64,000 nucleotides of DNA, from the NCBI RefSeq assembly GCF_026236535.1, contig NZ_JAHTMW010000018.1, positions 1 through 64,000 on the forward strand. Reading direction: 5' to 3'. A program made the translations under genes and the position numbers. The stretch comes from Streptomyces sp. SKN60. GTDB lineage: Bacteria; Actinomycetota; Actinomycetes; Streptomycetales; Streptomycetaceae. The notes beneath the pieces were generated by a model. It was not told where the DNA came from and did not search any database. It saw nothing but the letters and a program-made list of their open reading frames with translations. Below, piece after piece: positions 52,474 to 62,133 of this stretch (the first letter of the stretch is position 1; the number at the start of each line of letters is the position of its first letter).

Positions 52474-54234
52474 GTGCGGATAGAGCGTCACCAGGTGGGC
52501 GGGGCCGTCGTGTCGGCGGCGCGCGAGGACTTCACGAACCGGATCGGGGGCCAGGTGCGGTCCATGTCCCGGGGCGGCCGGATGGCCACCTACGAATGGC
52601 AGTCGATCGCCGAGGAGTTCCTCGAGTATCTCGGCGCGCTGTCCGTCGAGACGCCCGACCTGGACACCCCGGAGGCGAAGGCCGCCCTCAAGGACGCCTC
52701 CGAGGCCGCGGCCGGCGCGGTCGCCTACGCGGCGTACCACCCGCACTGCAGCTTCCAGATCTTCCTGGACTACGTGAACTTCGGGATGAGCTACGACCCG
52801 GGTGAGGACGCGCCCCCGGAGAGCGTGACGCCCGGTGACTGGATCGACGCGCTCTGTCTGGCGGTCCTCAGGGACAAGGCCACGTGGCACGGCGAGGCCT
52901 TCCACTTCGCCCGGCAGAAGTTCGCCGAGCGGGTGCAGGGAACGCCGCTCGGCGAGCTCGCCACCGCGCTGACGGCCGTGTTCCTGGACGACACCGGCGA
53001 CGACGAGGAGGAGTATCCGCCGAGCGCGCAGGCCAAGCTCGCCGCCGTCGACGCGGCCCTCGACCGCGTCCGGGCCCGCGCGGTGGAGACCGGCGAGCCG
53101 CTCCTGGAGCAGTCGAACAGCGCGGCGCTGCGCACCGTGCGCGCGCTGGCCGCCGAGGACCGGGGCGCTTTCGATGCCGCGCTGGCCGACCTCCTGGTCC
53201 GGCACAGCAGCGTGCACGGCGTGTCGGCCCGGCCGAGCAGCCTGCTCCCCCTCGTGCCCATCGCCCTGGCCGCGCTCGCGTACCGGAGCCTGGGCTGGAC
53301 GCCGGCCGTCCACACCGACTACCTGCCGCACGCGCTGGTCACCGGCTTCGAGTCCCGGGGCCCGCGGGTCACCGGGTTCGGCAGGGACCGGCGGCCGGAC
53401 GCGGTGGCCGCGCTCGCCGCGGGTCCGCTGGTGGTGGACCGGCCGGTCGGCGAGGGGACGGTGGGCGCGCCGATCGAGGCCAGGTACGACGAGCACGTTC
53501 AGGAGGCGTTCACCCCGTCCCCCGGGAAACCGCTCGCCGTGTGGCGGCTCGCCGGCGTGATGGGCGATCAGGAGCGGCTGTTCAAGTGGCGCGCCGAGAA
53601 CCCCGACCAGGTCACGGACGCCCAGCTCGCGAAGCTCCGGCTGGCCTCCGCGGCGGGGGCGGCCCTGTTCCGCATCGCCCTCGCGGAGCCGGGCACCGAG
53701 GTCGAGGTGACCGTCGACGGGCGGACGCTGCGGTACGAGGCGAAGCGGGGCGAGGACGCCGGCGCGGGCAACTGGCAGACGGCCACGGCCCTCGCCCTCA
53801 TCACCGGTGTACGCCAGGATCTCGCCCCGCTGGTCCTCACCGGGCCCGCCTTCGCCCGCCCGGACGGCTCGGCCTTCACCGCGTACCGCGAAGCCCTCCA
53901 CGCGTATCTGAAGGGCACGGATCCGGAGGCGGCCGCGCAACGGGCGCTGGATCAGGCGGAGAAGGCCAAGGACTGGGGGTTCGCCATGCCGCCGGCCGTG
54001 CTGCTTTCGCAGCTGGTGGAGGGCGACGAGGAGAGCTTCAACCTGGCCCTGGCCGACGCGCTCGAAGCCCACCGCGACCATTACCGGGTCGCCGACCGCG
54101 CCGACGACCCCGACGCCTCGGTCAACCTCGACATCCTCGCCCTGGCCTGCCACGCGCGGCGCCGCGGCTGGACCATCCGGGTCGAGTCGCCGTACCTGCC
54201 GCAGGCGGTTCTTCGGGCGGCCGAACCCTTCTAG
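52474..54234 (+). CDS. Immunity 49 (Imm49) family protein
   Basis: 586 residues from GTG 52474 with AAGGAG upstream. The N-terminal AAYHPHCSFQIFLDYVNFGM and the wide helical composition fit Imm49, a family predicted by genome context to neutralise polymorphic toxins. The C-terminal half repeats similar helical modules. No toxin gene is adjacent, which is common for Imm49 in Streptomyces. Its TAG stop lies in the CTAG shared with the convergent aldolase. Confidence 0.75.
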   Translation: MRIERHQVGGAVVSAAREDFTNRIGGQVRSMSRGGRMATYEWQSIAEEFLEYLGALSVETPDLDTPEAKAALKDASEAAAGAVAYAAYHPHCSFQIFLDYVNFGMSYDPGEDAPPESVTPGDWIDALCLAVLRDKATWHGEAFHFARQKFAERVQGTPLGELATALTAVFLDDTGDDEEEYPPSAQAKLAAVDAALDRVRARAVETGEPLLEQSNSAALRTVRALAAEDRGAFDAALADLLVRHSSVHGVSARPSSLLPLVPIALAALAYRSLGWTPAVHTDYLPHALVTGFESRGPRVTGFGRDRRPDAVAALAAGPLVVDRPVGEGTVGAPIEARYDEHVQEAFTPSPGKPLAVWRLAGVMGDQERLFKWRAENPDQVTDAQLAKLRLASAAGAALFRIALAEPGTEVEVTVDGRTLRYEAKRGEDAGAGNWQTATALALITGVRQDLAPLVLTGPAFARPDGSAFTAYREALHAYLKGTDPEAAAQRALDQAEKAKDWGFAMPPAVLLSQLVEGDEESFNLALADALEAHRDHYRVADRADDPDASVNLDILALACHARRRGWTIRVESPYLPQAVLRAAEPF

Positions 54235-55277
54235 GGGCGGTCGCCCGTCCGGGACCGGGCCGGCGCCAGGGCCAGGGCGATGTCCAGGATCATGTCCTCC
54301 TGGCCGCCGACCAGGCGGCGGCGGCCGCATTCCAGCAGGATGGCGCGGACGTCGACGTCGTAGCGGCGGGCGGCGGTCTCCGCGTGGCGGAGGAAGCTGG
54401 AGTAGACGCCGGCGTAGCCGAGGGTGAGGGTTTCACGGTCGACGCGGACGGGGCGGTCCTGGAGGGGGCGGACGAGGTCGTCGGCGGCGTCCTGCAGTTT
54501 GAACAGGTCGCAGCCGTGCCGGAAGCCCGAGAGGTCGGCGACGGCGACGAAGGCCTCGATGGGGCAGTTGCCGGCGCCGGCGCCGTGGCCGGCGAGGGAG
54601 GCGTCGACGCGGCGGACGCCGTTCTCGACGGCGACGACCGAGTTGGCGACGGAGAGCGAGAGGTTCTCGTGGGCGTGGATGCCGATCTCGGTGTCCGGGT
54701 CGAGGACGTCGCGGTAGGCGCGGACGCGGGCGGCGACGTCGTTCATCGTGAGGCGGCCGCCGGAGTCGGTGACGTACACGCACTGGGCGCCGTACGACTC
54801 CATCGACTTCGCCTGCCGCGCGAGCTGTTCGGGCTCGGCCATGTGGGAGAGCATCAGGAAGCCGGAGACGTCCATGCCGAGCTCGCGGGCGGCGGCGATG
54901 TGCTGCGCGGAGATGTCGGCCTCGGTGCAGTGGGTGGCCACGCGCACCGAGCGGACGCCGAGGTCGTAGGCGTGCCTCAACTCATCCACCGTGCCCACGC
55001 CCGGCAGCAGCAGGGTGGTGAGACGGGCGCGCCTGAGGACCGAGGCGGCGGCCTCGATCCACTCCCAGTCGGTGTGGGAGCCGGGGCCGTAGTTGACCGA
55101 GCCGCCGGCGAGGCCGTCACCGTGGGCGACCTCGATCGCGTCGACGCCGGCCTCGTCCAGGGCCGCGACGATCCGCTTGACGTCGTCGGGGGTGATGCGG
55201 TGCCGGACGGCGTGCATGCCGTCCCGGAGCGTGACGTCCTGGACGAAGACGGGGGTGCTCGGGGTGGGGGTGCTCAC
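54231..55277 (-). CDS. dmpG: 4-hydroxy-2-oxovalerate aldolase
   Basis: 348 residues of the HMGL-like aldolase fold. FVQDVTLRDGMHAVRHRITP carries the metal-binding Asp and Arg; NAxD-type helices and the GIHAHENLSLSVANSVVAVE metal site follow, then AGAGNCPIEAFVAVAD. It splits 4-hydroxy-2-oxovalerate to pyruvate and acetaldehyde in meta-cleavage pathways and channels acetaldehyde to its partner dehydrogenase, encoded 1 bp upstream. Confidence 0.94.
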   Translation of the reverse strand: MSTPTPSTPVFVQDVTLRDGMHAVRHRITPDDVKRIVAALDEAGVDAIEVAHGDGLAGGSVNYGPGSHTDWEWIEAAASVLRRARLTTLLLPGVGTVDELRHAYDLGVRSVRVATHCTEADISAQHIAAARELGMDVSGFLMLSHMAEPEQLARQAKSMESYGAQCVYVTDSGGRLTMNDVAARVRAYRDVLDPDTEIGIHAHENLSLSVANSVVAVENGVRRVDASLAGHGAGAGNCPIEAFVAVADLSGFRHGCDLFKLQDAADDLVRPLQDRPVRVDRETLTLGYAGVYSSFLRHAETAARRYDVDVRAILLECGRRRLVGGQEDMILDIALALAPARSRTGDRP

Positions 55278-55278
55278 T

Positions 55279-56244
55279 TCAGGCCTCCTTCGCGGCGGCG
55301 ATCTGCTCGGCCATCCGCACCGCGGCCGAGGTCATGATGTCGAGGTTTCCGGCGTACGCCGGGAGGTACATGCCCGCGCCCTCGACCCTGAGGAAGACGG
55401 AGACCTGGTGGGTGGGCCGGGTGGCCGCGCCGTCCGCGAGGAGGGTCTCGACCGGCTGGTCGGCCGGGATCTCGGTGATCTGGACGTCCTGGACCATGCG
55501 GTAGCCGGGGACGTACGCCGAGACCTCGGCGACCATCTTCCGTACCGACTCGGTGATCTGCGCCTTCGCGGTCTCGCCGTCCTCGCCGGCGGGCAGCGTG
55601 GCCAGGGCGAAGACCGTGTCGCGCATCATCAGGGGCGGTTCGGCCGGGTTGAGGATGATGATCGCCTTGCCGCGCCCGGCGCCGCCCACCTGCACGATCG
55701 CCGAGGAGGTGGTCTCGGTGAACTCGTCGATGTTGGCCCGGGTCCCGGGGCCGGCCGACTTCGAGGCGATCGAGGCGACGATCTCGGCGTACGCCACCGG
55801 GACGACCCGGCTGATCGCGGCCACGACCGGGATGGTGGCCTGGCCGCCGCAGGTGACCATGTTGACGTTCGGCGCGTCGAGGTGCTGGTCGAGGTTGACG
55901 GCCGGGACGACGTACGGCCCGATCGCGGCCGGCGTCAGGTCGATCACGCGGATGCCGAGCGGGCGCAGCTTGGCGTCGTTGTACCGGTGCGCGCCGGCGG
56001 AGGTGGCGTCGAAGACGATGCCGATGTCGTCGATCTGCGGCGACTTGAGGAGGCCGTCGACGCCCTCGGCGGTGGTCTCGAAGCCGAGGCGGGCCGCGCG
56101 GGCGAGACCGTCGGAGGCGGGGTCGATGCCGACCATGACCCCCATCTCGAGGTGCTGCGCGGTGCGCATGATCTTGATCATCAGGTCGGTGCCGATGTTG
56201 CCCGAGCCGATGACGGCGACCTTGGTCCTGCTGGTGCTGCTCAT
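55279..56244 (-). CDS. Acetaldehyde dehydrogenase (acylating)
   Basis: 321 residues. TKVAVIGSGNIGTDLMIKIM is the NAD-binding start; VNMVTCGGQATIPVVAAISR holds the catalytic Cys. It oxidises acetaldehyde to acetyl-CoA with NAD and CoA, in complex with the aldolase. AAGGAACG precedes the ATG. Confidence 0.94.
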   Translation of the reverse strand: MSSTSRTKVAVIGSGNIGTDLMIKIMRTAQHLEMGVMVGIDPASDGLARAARLGFETTAEGVDGLLKSPQIDDIGIVFDATSAGAHRYNDAKLRPLGIRVIDLTPAAIGPYVVPAVNLDQHLDAPNVNMVTCGGQATIPVVAAISRVVPVAYAEIVASIASKSAGPGTRANIDEFTETTSSAIVQVGGAGRGKAIIILNPAEPPLMMRDTVFALATLPAGEDGETAKAQITESVRKMVAEVSAYVPGYRMVQDVQITEIPADQPVETLLADGAATRPTHQVSVFLRVEGAGMYLPAYAGNLDIMTSAAVRMAEQIAAAKEA

Positions 56245-56253
56245 CGTCGTTCC

Positions 56254-57060
56254 TTACGCGGAGAAGGTGACCGACACCGTGCCGAGGCCGGTGACGGTGG
56301 CGCGGACGGCGGCGCCCGGCGGGACGGGACGCATCGGGCCGAGGGCGCCGGAGAGGACGACCTGCCCGGCGCACAGGGGTTCGCCCAGGTCGCGGGCCTG
56401 GCGGGCGAGCCAGACGACGGCGTCGACCGGGTCCCCGAGGCAGGCGGCGCCGTTGCCGGTGGAGACGGTCTCACCGTCGATCGTCAGGGTCATCTCGGCG
56501 GCGACCGGGTCGAAGGCGGTCAGCGGGACGCGCCGCGTGCCGAGGACGTAGGCGCCGGCTGACGCGTTGTCGGCGACCGTGTCGCCGAAGCTGATGTCCC
56601 AGTCGGCCACCCGGCTGCCGCAGATCTCGAGGGCGGCGACGGCGTGGTCGACGGCCGCGCGCACCTGGGCGGCGTCGAGCGGTCCCTCGGCGAGGTCGGC
56701 GCCGAGGACGAAGGCGATCTCGGCCTCGACCCGGGGCTGGAGGACGGCGTCGGACGGCACGACCGCGCCGTCGGCGTGCGCCATGTCGTCGAAGAGGAAG
56801 CCGAAGTCGGGCTGGTCGACGCCGAGCTGCTGCTGCACGGCGGCGGAGGTCAGGCCGATCTTGCGGCCGGTGACGGTGGCGCCGGACGCGATCCGTTCGG
56901 CGGTGAGCAGCCGCTGCACGGCGTAGGCGGCGCGGACGTCGTCGCGGCCGATGAGGTCGCGTACGGGGGCGGCGGGGGTGCCGGTGGCGGCGGCCGCGCG
57001 GAGCCGGGCAGCGGCGGCGGCGATGCTGTCGGTGCCGACAGTGGGGTGGTTCTGGGGCAT
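56254..57060 (-). CDS. 2-keto-4-pentenoate hydratase
   Basis: 268 residues from ATG 57060. KIGLTSAAVQQQLGVDQPDF and VEAEIAFVLGADL with SGNG-like ACLGDPVDAVVWLARQ are marks of the FAH-superfamily hydratase that adds water to 2-hydroxypenta-2,4-dienoate. First gene of a three-gene operon (hydratase, dehydrogenase, aldolase), 9 bp from the next. The IclR gene at 57131 is divergent. Confidence 0.92.
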   Translation of the reverse strand: MPQNHPTVGTDSIAAAAARLRAAAATGTPAAPVRDLIGRDDVRAAYAVQRLLTAERIASGATVTGRKIGLTSAAVQQQLGVDQPDFGFLFDDMAHADGAVVPSDAVLQPRVEAEIAFVLGADLAEGPLDAAQVRAAVDHAVAALEICGSRVADWDISFGDTVADNASAGAYVLGTRRVPLTAFDPVAAEMTLTIDGETVSTGNGAACLGDPVDAVVWLARQARDLGEPLCAGQVVLSGALGPMRPVPPGAAVRATVTGLGTVSVTFSA

Positions 57061-57130
57061 GGCGTCCAATCTGCGGTACGGGGAGGGGCGAGCTCCATGA
57101 AGGCGTTCCACTCAGCGGTACGCTCTTCTC

Positions 57131-57880
57131 ATGGAGGACAGCGACACCGTCCTGGGCAAGGCACTGGCGATCCTGCGGGCGTTCGGCCCGGCCGACTCCG
57201 TGCTGCCGCTCGCCGAGCTGGTGCGGCGTACGGGTCTGGCCAAGGGCAGCGTCCATCGCGTCGCCGGGGATCTGGTCCACCACCGGCTGCTCGACAAGAC
57301 CGAGCACGGCTACCGGCTCTCCGGCGGTCTCTTCGAGCTCGGCATGCGCGCCGCCGCCGAACGGACCCTGCTCGAAATGGCGATGCCGTTCCTCCAGGAC
57401 CTCTACGAGCGGACCCACGAGACGGTGCACCTCGGCGTGCGCGAGGGGCACGAGGTCGTCTACGTCGCCAAGATCGGCGGCCACCGGCAGGCCAGGACGC
57501 CGTCCCGCACCGGCGGGCGGATGCCGCTGCACTGCACGGCCATCGGCAAGGTGCTGCTCGCCCATGCCGGGGAGGAGGAGCGGACCGCCGTCCTGACCGG
57601 CCCGCTCGAACGGCGTACGCCGCACACCGTGGTCGCCCCGGGGCTGCTGCGCCGGCAGCTCGACAAGGCGGTCGAGACCGGGGTCGCCTACGAGCGTGAG
57701 GAGTCGACGCCCGGTCTGCTCTGCGTCGCCGCGCCGGTCCTGGCCCCCGACGGGCAGGCGGCGGTCGCCGCCGTCAGCGTGACCGGCCCGGTCGGGCGCT
57801 TCCGCCCCGAGTCGCACGCCAACGCCGTCCGCGCCGCGGCCACGGCACTGGGGTCCACGCTCGCTCGCCGGCGGCCCTGA
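57131..57880 (+). CDS. IclR-family regulator of the meta-cleavage operon
   Basis: 249 residues. Helix-turn-helix: VLPLAELVRRTGLAKGSVHR; effector domain with GGRMPLHCTAIGKVLLAHAG and REESTPGLLCVAAPVL. It is 70 bp from the divergent hydratase start and should control that operon in response to an aromatic metabolite. Confidence 0.9.
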   Translation: MEDSDTVLGKALAILRAFGPADSVLPLAELVRRTGLAKGSVHRVAGDLVHHRLLDKTEHGYRLSGGLFELGMRAAAERTLLEMAMPFLQDLYERTHETVHLGVREGHEVVYVAKIGGHRQARTPSRTGGRMPLHCTAIGKVLLAHAGEEERTAVLTGPLERRTPHTVVAPGLLRRQLDKAVETGVAYEREESTPGLLCVAAPVLAPDGQAAVAAVSVTGPVGRFRPESHANAVRAAATALGSTLARRRP

Positions 57881-57881
57881 G

Positions 57882-57938
57882 ACGCCCGGTGGCCGGGTGC
57901 GGCGCACAGCGCGTCGCACCCGGCCACCGTCCGGGCGT
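57882..57938. terminator. Bulged hairpin between convergent genes
   Basis: TGGCCGGGTGCG (57890-57901) pairs with CGCACCCGGCCA (57915-57926); outer arms continue with a four-base bulge. Serves both the IclR and hydroxylase transcripts. Confidence 0.6.
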
Positions 57939-57945
57939 GGGGTGG

Positions 57946-59229
57946 TCAGGCCACCGGCTCCTCGACGGCCGCCGAGGAGAGCGGGATCGGCGTGAACATC
58001 TGCGGCTCCTCGTCCGGCGTCAGCGCGGTCGGACCGTACACCCAGTCGGTGAAGGAGTAGTCGTACGCGTCCCGCGCCCGCATGATCGCGTTGCGCTGCT
58101 CCCGGGCCACCCCGTCGACGTGCCACAGCTCGCCCCAGGCGCGGGCCGTGGTCTGCACCCGGCGGCAGTGCTCCACCCGGACCGCCTCGTACGCGGCGAG
58201 GGCGCCGTCCCAGTCCGGCGCGGCGCCCGCCGGGGCGGCCCCGGCCAGCCGCGCGTAGTGCTGTGCGAGCACCCAGCCGTCCTCGATCGCCATGATCGCG
58301 CCCTGCGCCATGTACTGCAGCGGCGGGTGCGCGGCGTCGCCGAGGAGGGCGATCCGGCCGTGCACCCAGGTCTCGATCGGGTCGCGGTCGAACATGCGCC
58401 ACCAGCGGTCCCGCCACATCAGCGGGATGCCCTTGAGGACGGTGTCGCAGCTGCCTTCGAAGGCCGCGTCCAGCTCGTCGGGGGTGCCCCAGTCGTCCTG
58501 GCCGGCCATCGCCCTGGGCGACTCGAACACGGCGACCTGGTTGAACATCTCGCCGCCGCGCAGCGCGTACTGCACGAAGTGGCGCCGCGGGCCGACGTAC
58601 ACGGTGACGTCGTTCTCCGCGACGCCGTTGTCCTTGACCTGCTCGAACGGGACGGCGGCGCGGTAGGCCACGTACGAGGAGCTGACCGGCTCGTCGCCGA
58701 TCAGGTCGCGGCGGGCCACCGAGTGCAGGCCGTCGGCGGCGACGACCAGCGGCGCGGACTCGACGCGGCCGTCCTTGAGGCGGACCAGGGCACCGCCCTC
58801 GGTGTTCTCGTAGGCGACGACGGTCTGGTTGTTGAGCAGCTCGACGCCGGCCCGCTCGCAGGCGCGCAGGAAGATGCCGTGCAGGTCGCTGCGGTGGATG
58901 ACCATGTACGGGAAGCCGTAGCGGCGTTCGAGGTCGCGCAGGTCGAGCCGGGTCAGTTCCCGGGAGTCGAGCGCGTCCCGCATGACCATGTTCTCCGGGA
59001 CGACGCCCAGCGACTTGGCCTCGTCGAGCAGGCCGTACTCGGCGAGGATGCGGGTGCAGTTGGGGGCGATCTGCAGGCCGGCGCCGACCTCGCCGTATTC
59101 CGGGGCCTGTTCGAGGACGCGGACCCGCAGTCCCCGGCGGGACAGGGCGTAGGCGGTGCTGAGGCCGCCGATGCCGCCGCCGACCACCAGGACGTCGGGC
59201 CGGCTGGCGGAGGTGGTTTCCGTGGTCAT
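57946..59229 (-). CDS. FAD-dependent 3-hydroxybenzoate 6-hydroxylase
   Basis: 427 residues from ATG 59229 with AAGGAACGGAAC upstream. FAD motifs: PDVLVVGGGIGGLSTAYALS, APLVVAADGLHSVARR and GRIALLGDAAHPPLQYMAQG. The gentisate enzymes encoded next in the operon point to 3-hydroxybenzoate as substrate and gentisate as product; salicylate 5-hydroxylation is normally done by another enzyme type. Confidence 0.88.
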   Translation of the reverse strand: MTTETTSASRPDVLVVGGGIGGLSTAYALSRRGLRVRVLEQAPEYGEVGAGLQIAPNCTRILAEYGLLDEAKSLGVVPENMVMRDALDSRELTRLDLRDLERRYGFPYMVIHRSDLHGIFLRACERAGVELLNNQTVVAYENTEGGALVRLKDGRVESAPLVVAADGLHSVARRDLIGDEPVSSSYVAYRAAVPFEQVKDNGVAENDVTVYVGPRRHFVQYALRGGEMFNQVAVFESPRAMAGQDDWGTPDELDAAFEGSCDTVLKGIPLMWRDRWWRMFDRDPIETWVHGRIALLGDAAHPPLQYMAQGAIMAIEDGWVLAQHYARLAGAAPAGAAPDWDGALAAYEAVRVEHCRRVQTTARAWGELWHVDGVAREQRNAIMRARDAYDYSFTDWVYGPTALTPDEEPQMFTPIPLSSAAVEEPVA

Positions 59230-59288
59230 GTTCCGTTCCTTGCGTGTGCGGGGCGCTCCGCGGGTGGTGCGGCGCGGGCCCCTGGAGG

Positions 59289-60032
59289 TCAGAGCCAGGC
59301 GCCGAGCGCGGGGGCGGGTGAGCCGTCGGCGGCGCGCAGGCCGGCGGCCCGTCCGGTGAGGTAGGCGGTGATGTCGTGGAGTTCGCCGGTGACCAGGACG
59401 GGTTCGCCCTCGCCGGGCAGCTCCCAGCCGGCGCCGATGGCCCCGGCCCGCAGGGTCACGGCCGGCCCGGGGGCGGCGGCGCGCTTGGCGGCGACGTCGT
59501 CGCACAGGGCGACGAGGAAGTCGCCCGGCAGATCGGCGAAGGTGACGCCGGTCGCCAGGTCGACGGCGTGGACGCAGACCTCGCGGGAGCGCATCCAGGG
59601 CAGTTCGGTGGCGGGGACGGTACGGCCCTGGGCGGTGACGACCTCGTGCCGCCACTGTCCGTCGGTGAGCTCGTCCATCGACGCCTCCAGGGCGTCCGCC
59701 GAGTGGCGCAGCCAGGCGGTCAGCCGGGCGGCCGGCAGGGCGCGGCCGCGTTCGATGCCGGCGGCGCGTTCCTCGGGCGAGGCGTACATCGGGGTGGGTT
59801 CGCCGGTGGCGGCCCAGTGGACCAGGTGGGACAGGGCCTCGGCGTTGGCGGCGACGTGCGCGGCGACGTGGGCGCGGCTCCAGCCGGGCAGGGCGCTGGG
59901 CGCCGCGTAGCCGGCGTCGTCGAGTCCGGCGACGGCCTCGAAGGTCAGCTCGGCGCCGATGACGGCCCAGCGGCGCGCGTCGGCGAAGGTGCGGACGCCG
60001 GCGCCGGTGCTCGTACGGCTGCTGCTCGTCAT
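59289..60032 (-). CDS. Maleylpyruvate isomerase, mycothiol-dependent type
   Basis: 247 residues from ATG 60032, overlapping the upstream stop by 4 bp. The DinB-like N-terminal domain shows ALPGWSRAHVAAHVAANAEA and MRSREVCVHAVDLATGVTFA with conserved His residues for the metal. It turns maleylpyruvate to fumarylpyruvate using mycothiol, the actinomycete thiol. Confidence 0.87.
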   Translation of the reverse strand: MTSSSRTSTGAGVRTFADARRWAVIGAELTFEAVAGLDDAGYAAPSALPGWSRAHVAAHVAANAEALSHLVHWAATGEPTPMYASPEERAAGIERGRALPAARLTAWLRHSADALEASMDELTDGQWRHEVVTAQGRTVPATELPWMRSREVCVHAVDLATGVTFADLPGDFLVALCDDVAAKRAAAPGPAVTLRAGAIGAGWELPGEGEPVLVTGELHDITAYLTGRAAGLRAADGSPAPALGAWL

Positions 60033-60856
60033 CCCGCGACCACCTGGTTGGTGCAGGCGCCGAGGCCGTCGATCTCGGTGACCACGGTCTGCCCGGGGAG
60101 CAGGAAGACCTTGGGGTCGCGGGCGTTGCCGACGCCGGCCGGGGTGCCGGTGGCGATGATGTCGCCGGGGCGCAGGGTGATGACGGTGGAGATGTACTTC
60201 ACGAGGAAGACCGGGTCGAAGAGCAGGGTGCCGGTGTCGTCCTGCTGCATGACCTGACCGTCGACGGCCGTGCGGACCTTGAGGGCGGGGCGGACGCCGC
60301 CGACCTCGTCGGGGGTGACGACGTACGGGCCGACCGGGGTGGACGCCTCCCAGATCTTGCCCTGGGTCCACTCGATGGTGCGGAACTGCCAGTCGCGGAC
60401 CGAGATGTCGTTCATGACGGTGAAGCCGGCGATGGCCGCGGCGGCCTGCCGGTCGTCGGCGCGGCGCACCTGCTCGCCGATGACGACGGCCAGTTCGACC
60501 TCCCAGTCGAGGGCGTCGGTCTCGGCCGGCTTGACGATGACGTCGCCCGCGCCGATCAGGGTCTCGGCGAACTTCGGGAAGAGGGTCGGGTAGCCGGGGA
60601 GCTCCCGGCCCATCTCCTTGATGTGGTTGGTGTAGTTGTGGCCGACGCAGACGACCTTGGAGGGGTGGGGGACGACCGGGGCGAAGTCGGCGCCGGCGAC
60701 GGGGTACGCGGGGCCGGTCGCGGTGGCGGCCTTCGCCCGCCAGTCGGGCTGGGCGAACAGCTCGCCCAGGTCGGCGTGGCCGAGGTCGACGTGGACGTCG
60801 CCGTCGAGGCGGACCGCCCGGGTGCCGTCGGGGGTGCGGAGGGTGGCGAGCTTCAT
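60029..60856 (-). CDS. Fumarylpyruvate hydrolase (FAH family)
   Basis: 275 residues. VVCVGHNYTNHIKEMGRELP, DALDWEVELAVVIGEQVRRA (metal Glu residues) and GFTVMNDISVRDWQ are FAH marks. It splits fumarylpyruvate to fumarate and pyruvate, the last gentisate step. Confidence 0.92.
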   Translation of the reverse strand: MKLATLRTPDGTRAVRLDGDVHVDLGHADLGELFAQPDWRAKAATATGPAYPVAGADFAPVVPHPSKVVCVGHNYTNHIKEMGRELPGYPTLFPKFAETLIGAGDVIVKPAETDALDWEVELAVVIGEQVRRADDRQAAAAIAGFTVMNDISVRDWQFRTIEWTQGKIWEASTPVGPYVVTPDEVGGVRPALKVRTAVDGQVMQQDDTGTLLFDPVFLVKYISTVITLRPGDIIATGTPAGVGNARDPKVFLLPGQTVVTEIDGLGACTNQVVAG

Positions 60857-60858
60857 GG

Positions 60859-62019
60859 TCAGGCGTCCTTCTGGGTGCGGTGGAGCTTGAGCGCCTCGAA
60901 GACGGGCGCGTCGGAGAAGCGGAAGAGGTCGAGGGCGCCGGAGTCGGAGTCGCTCCGGGCGGCCTCGGACCGGGCGGAGAACGGCGCCCAGGACGGGACG
61001 ACGAACAGGTCGCCGCGGCCGACCGTCCAGGACTTCTCGGCGACGGTGACCGTGCCGGAGCCGTCGAAGACCTGGTAGACGGAGGAGCCGGTCTCGCGCA
61101 CGGGAGCGGTCTCGGCGCCGCGGGCGATGCGGTGGAACTCGGCGCGGAGGGTGGGCAGCACGTCGGAGCCGTCGTGCGGGTTGGCGTAGCGCACCGCGGC
61201 GTGGCCCGGCTCGACGGTGCCGCCGTACCCCTCCTTCTCCAGGAGGAGCTGGTCGCGCAGGGCGGCGTCGGTGTACTCCCACTTGTAGGAGAGCAGTGGG
61301 CTGCCCGGAGCGGTCGGGGTGGCCGACAGCGGGCGCAGGCCCGGGTGGCCCCACAGGCGCTCGGAGCGGGACCGCTCGGGGGTGATCCGCTCGGCGTCCG
61401 TGATCTCGTCGCGGCCGAACTCGAAGAACTGGGTCTCGGTGACGTACTGGAAGGGGATGTCCAGGCCGTCGATCCAGGCCATCGGCTCGGCGGTGGCGTT
61501 GTGGTGGGCGTGCCAGTTCCAGCCGGCCTGCGGGAGGAAGTCGCCGCGGTTCATCGGCACCGGGTCGCCGCCGACGACCGTCCAGACGCCCGAGCCCTCG
61601 ACGACGAAGCGGAAGGCGTGCTGGGTGTGGCGGTGCTCGGGGGCGTCCTCGCCGGGCATGAGGTACTGGATGGCCGCCCACAGCGTCGGGGTGGCGAACG
61701 GCCGGCCGCCGAGGGCGGGGTTGGCCAGGGCGATGGCCCGGCGCTCGCCGCCGCGGCCGACCGGTACGAGCTGTCCGGCCTGGTCGGCCAGCTCCCGCAG
61801 CCGCTGCCACCGCCAGAGGTGCGGTACGGCGCGGGAGCGCGGGTGGGCCGGCATCAGGTCGCCGATCTCGGTCCACAGCGGGACCAGCAGCTCGTTCTCG
61901 AAGCCGCGGTACAGCTCTTCGAGGGCCGGGGTGACCTCGGGCTGCCCCTCCGCGGCGACGGTCTGCAGCCGTACCGGGGAGCCCGAGGCGATGTCATGGG
62001 CTAGGGAGGAGTGCGTCAC
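60859..62019 (-). CDS. Gentisate 1,2-dioxygenase
   Basis: 386 residues from GTG 62019; other starts are possible because the ribosome site is weak. Bicupin: APEHRHTQHAFRFVVEGSGV holds the Fe-binding His residues of the first cupin, and SSVYQVFDGSGTVTVAEKSW marks the second. It opens the gentisate ring to maleylpyruvate. First gene of the four-gene operon, divergent from an IclR gene. Confidence 0.92.
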   Translation of the reverse strand: MTHSSLAHDIASGSPVRLQTVAAEGQPEVTPALEELYRGFENELLVPLWTEIGDLMPAHPRSRAVPHLWRWQRLRELADQAGQLVPVGRGGERRAIALANPALGGRPFATPTLWAAIQYLMPGEDAPEHRHTQHAFRFVVEGSGVWTVVGGDPVPMNRGDFLPQAGWNWHAHHNATAEPMAWIDGLDIPFQYVTETQFFEFGRDEITDAERITPERSRSERLWGHPGLRPLSATPTAPGSPLLSYKWEYTDAALRDQLLLEKEGYGGTVEPGHAAVRYANPHDGSDVLPTLRAEFHRIARGAETAPVRETGSSVYQVFDGSGTVTVAEKSWTVGRGDLFVVPSWAPFSARSEAARSDSDSGALDLFRFSDAPVFEALKLHRTQKDA

Positions 62020-62034
62020 AAGGCTCAGCGTGCG

Positions 62035-62075
62035 CCGTTCTTCTCTGAAGAACGGAAAGATTCTGCACAACAGAA
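62035..62075. promoter_or_regulatory. Inverted repeats, likely IclR operators
   Basis: CCGTTCTTC (62035-62043) and GAAGAACGG (62047-62055) form a perfect 9-bp inverted repeat with a 3-bp centre. TTCTG-N5-CAGAA follows at 62061-62075. Both lie in the 114-bp interval between the dioxygenase and IclR starts. Confidence 0.65.
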
Positions 62076-62133
62076 CGGTCCTATGATGGCGGGCAGATCC
62101 TGATCCGTGCCGGGAGAACACCGGAGCAAGCCC

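Noticed and set aside
52459..54330. 623-codon reverse frame opposite the Imm49 gene
   Set aside because: Gly/Arg/Val-rich antisense; Imm49 on the + strand has a proper start and ribosome site.
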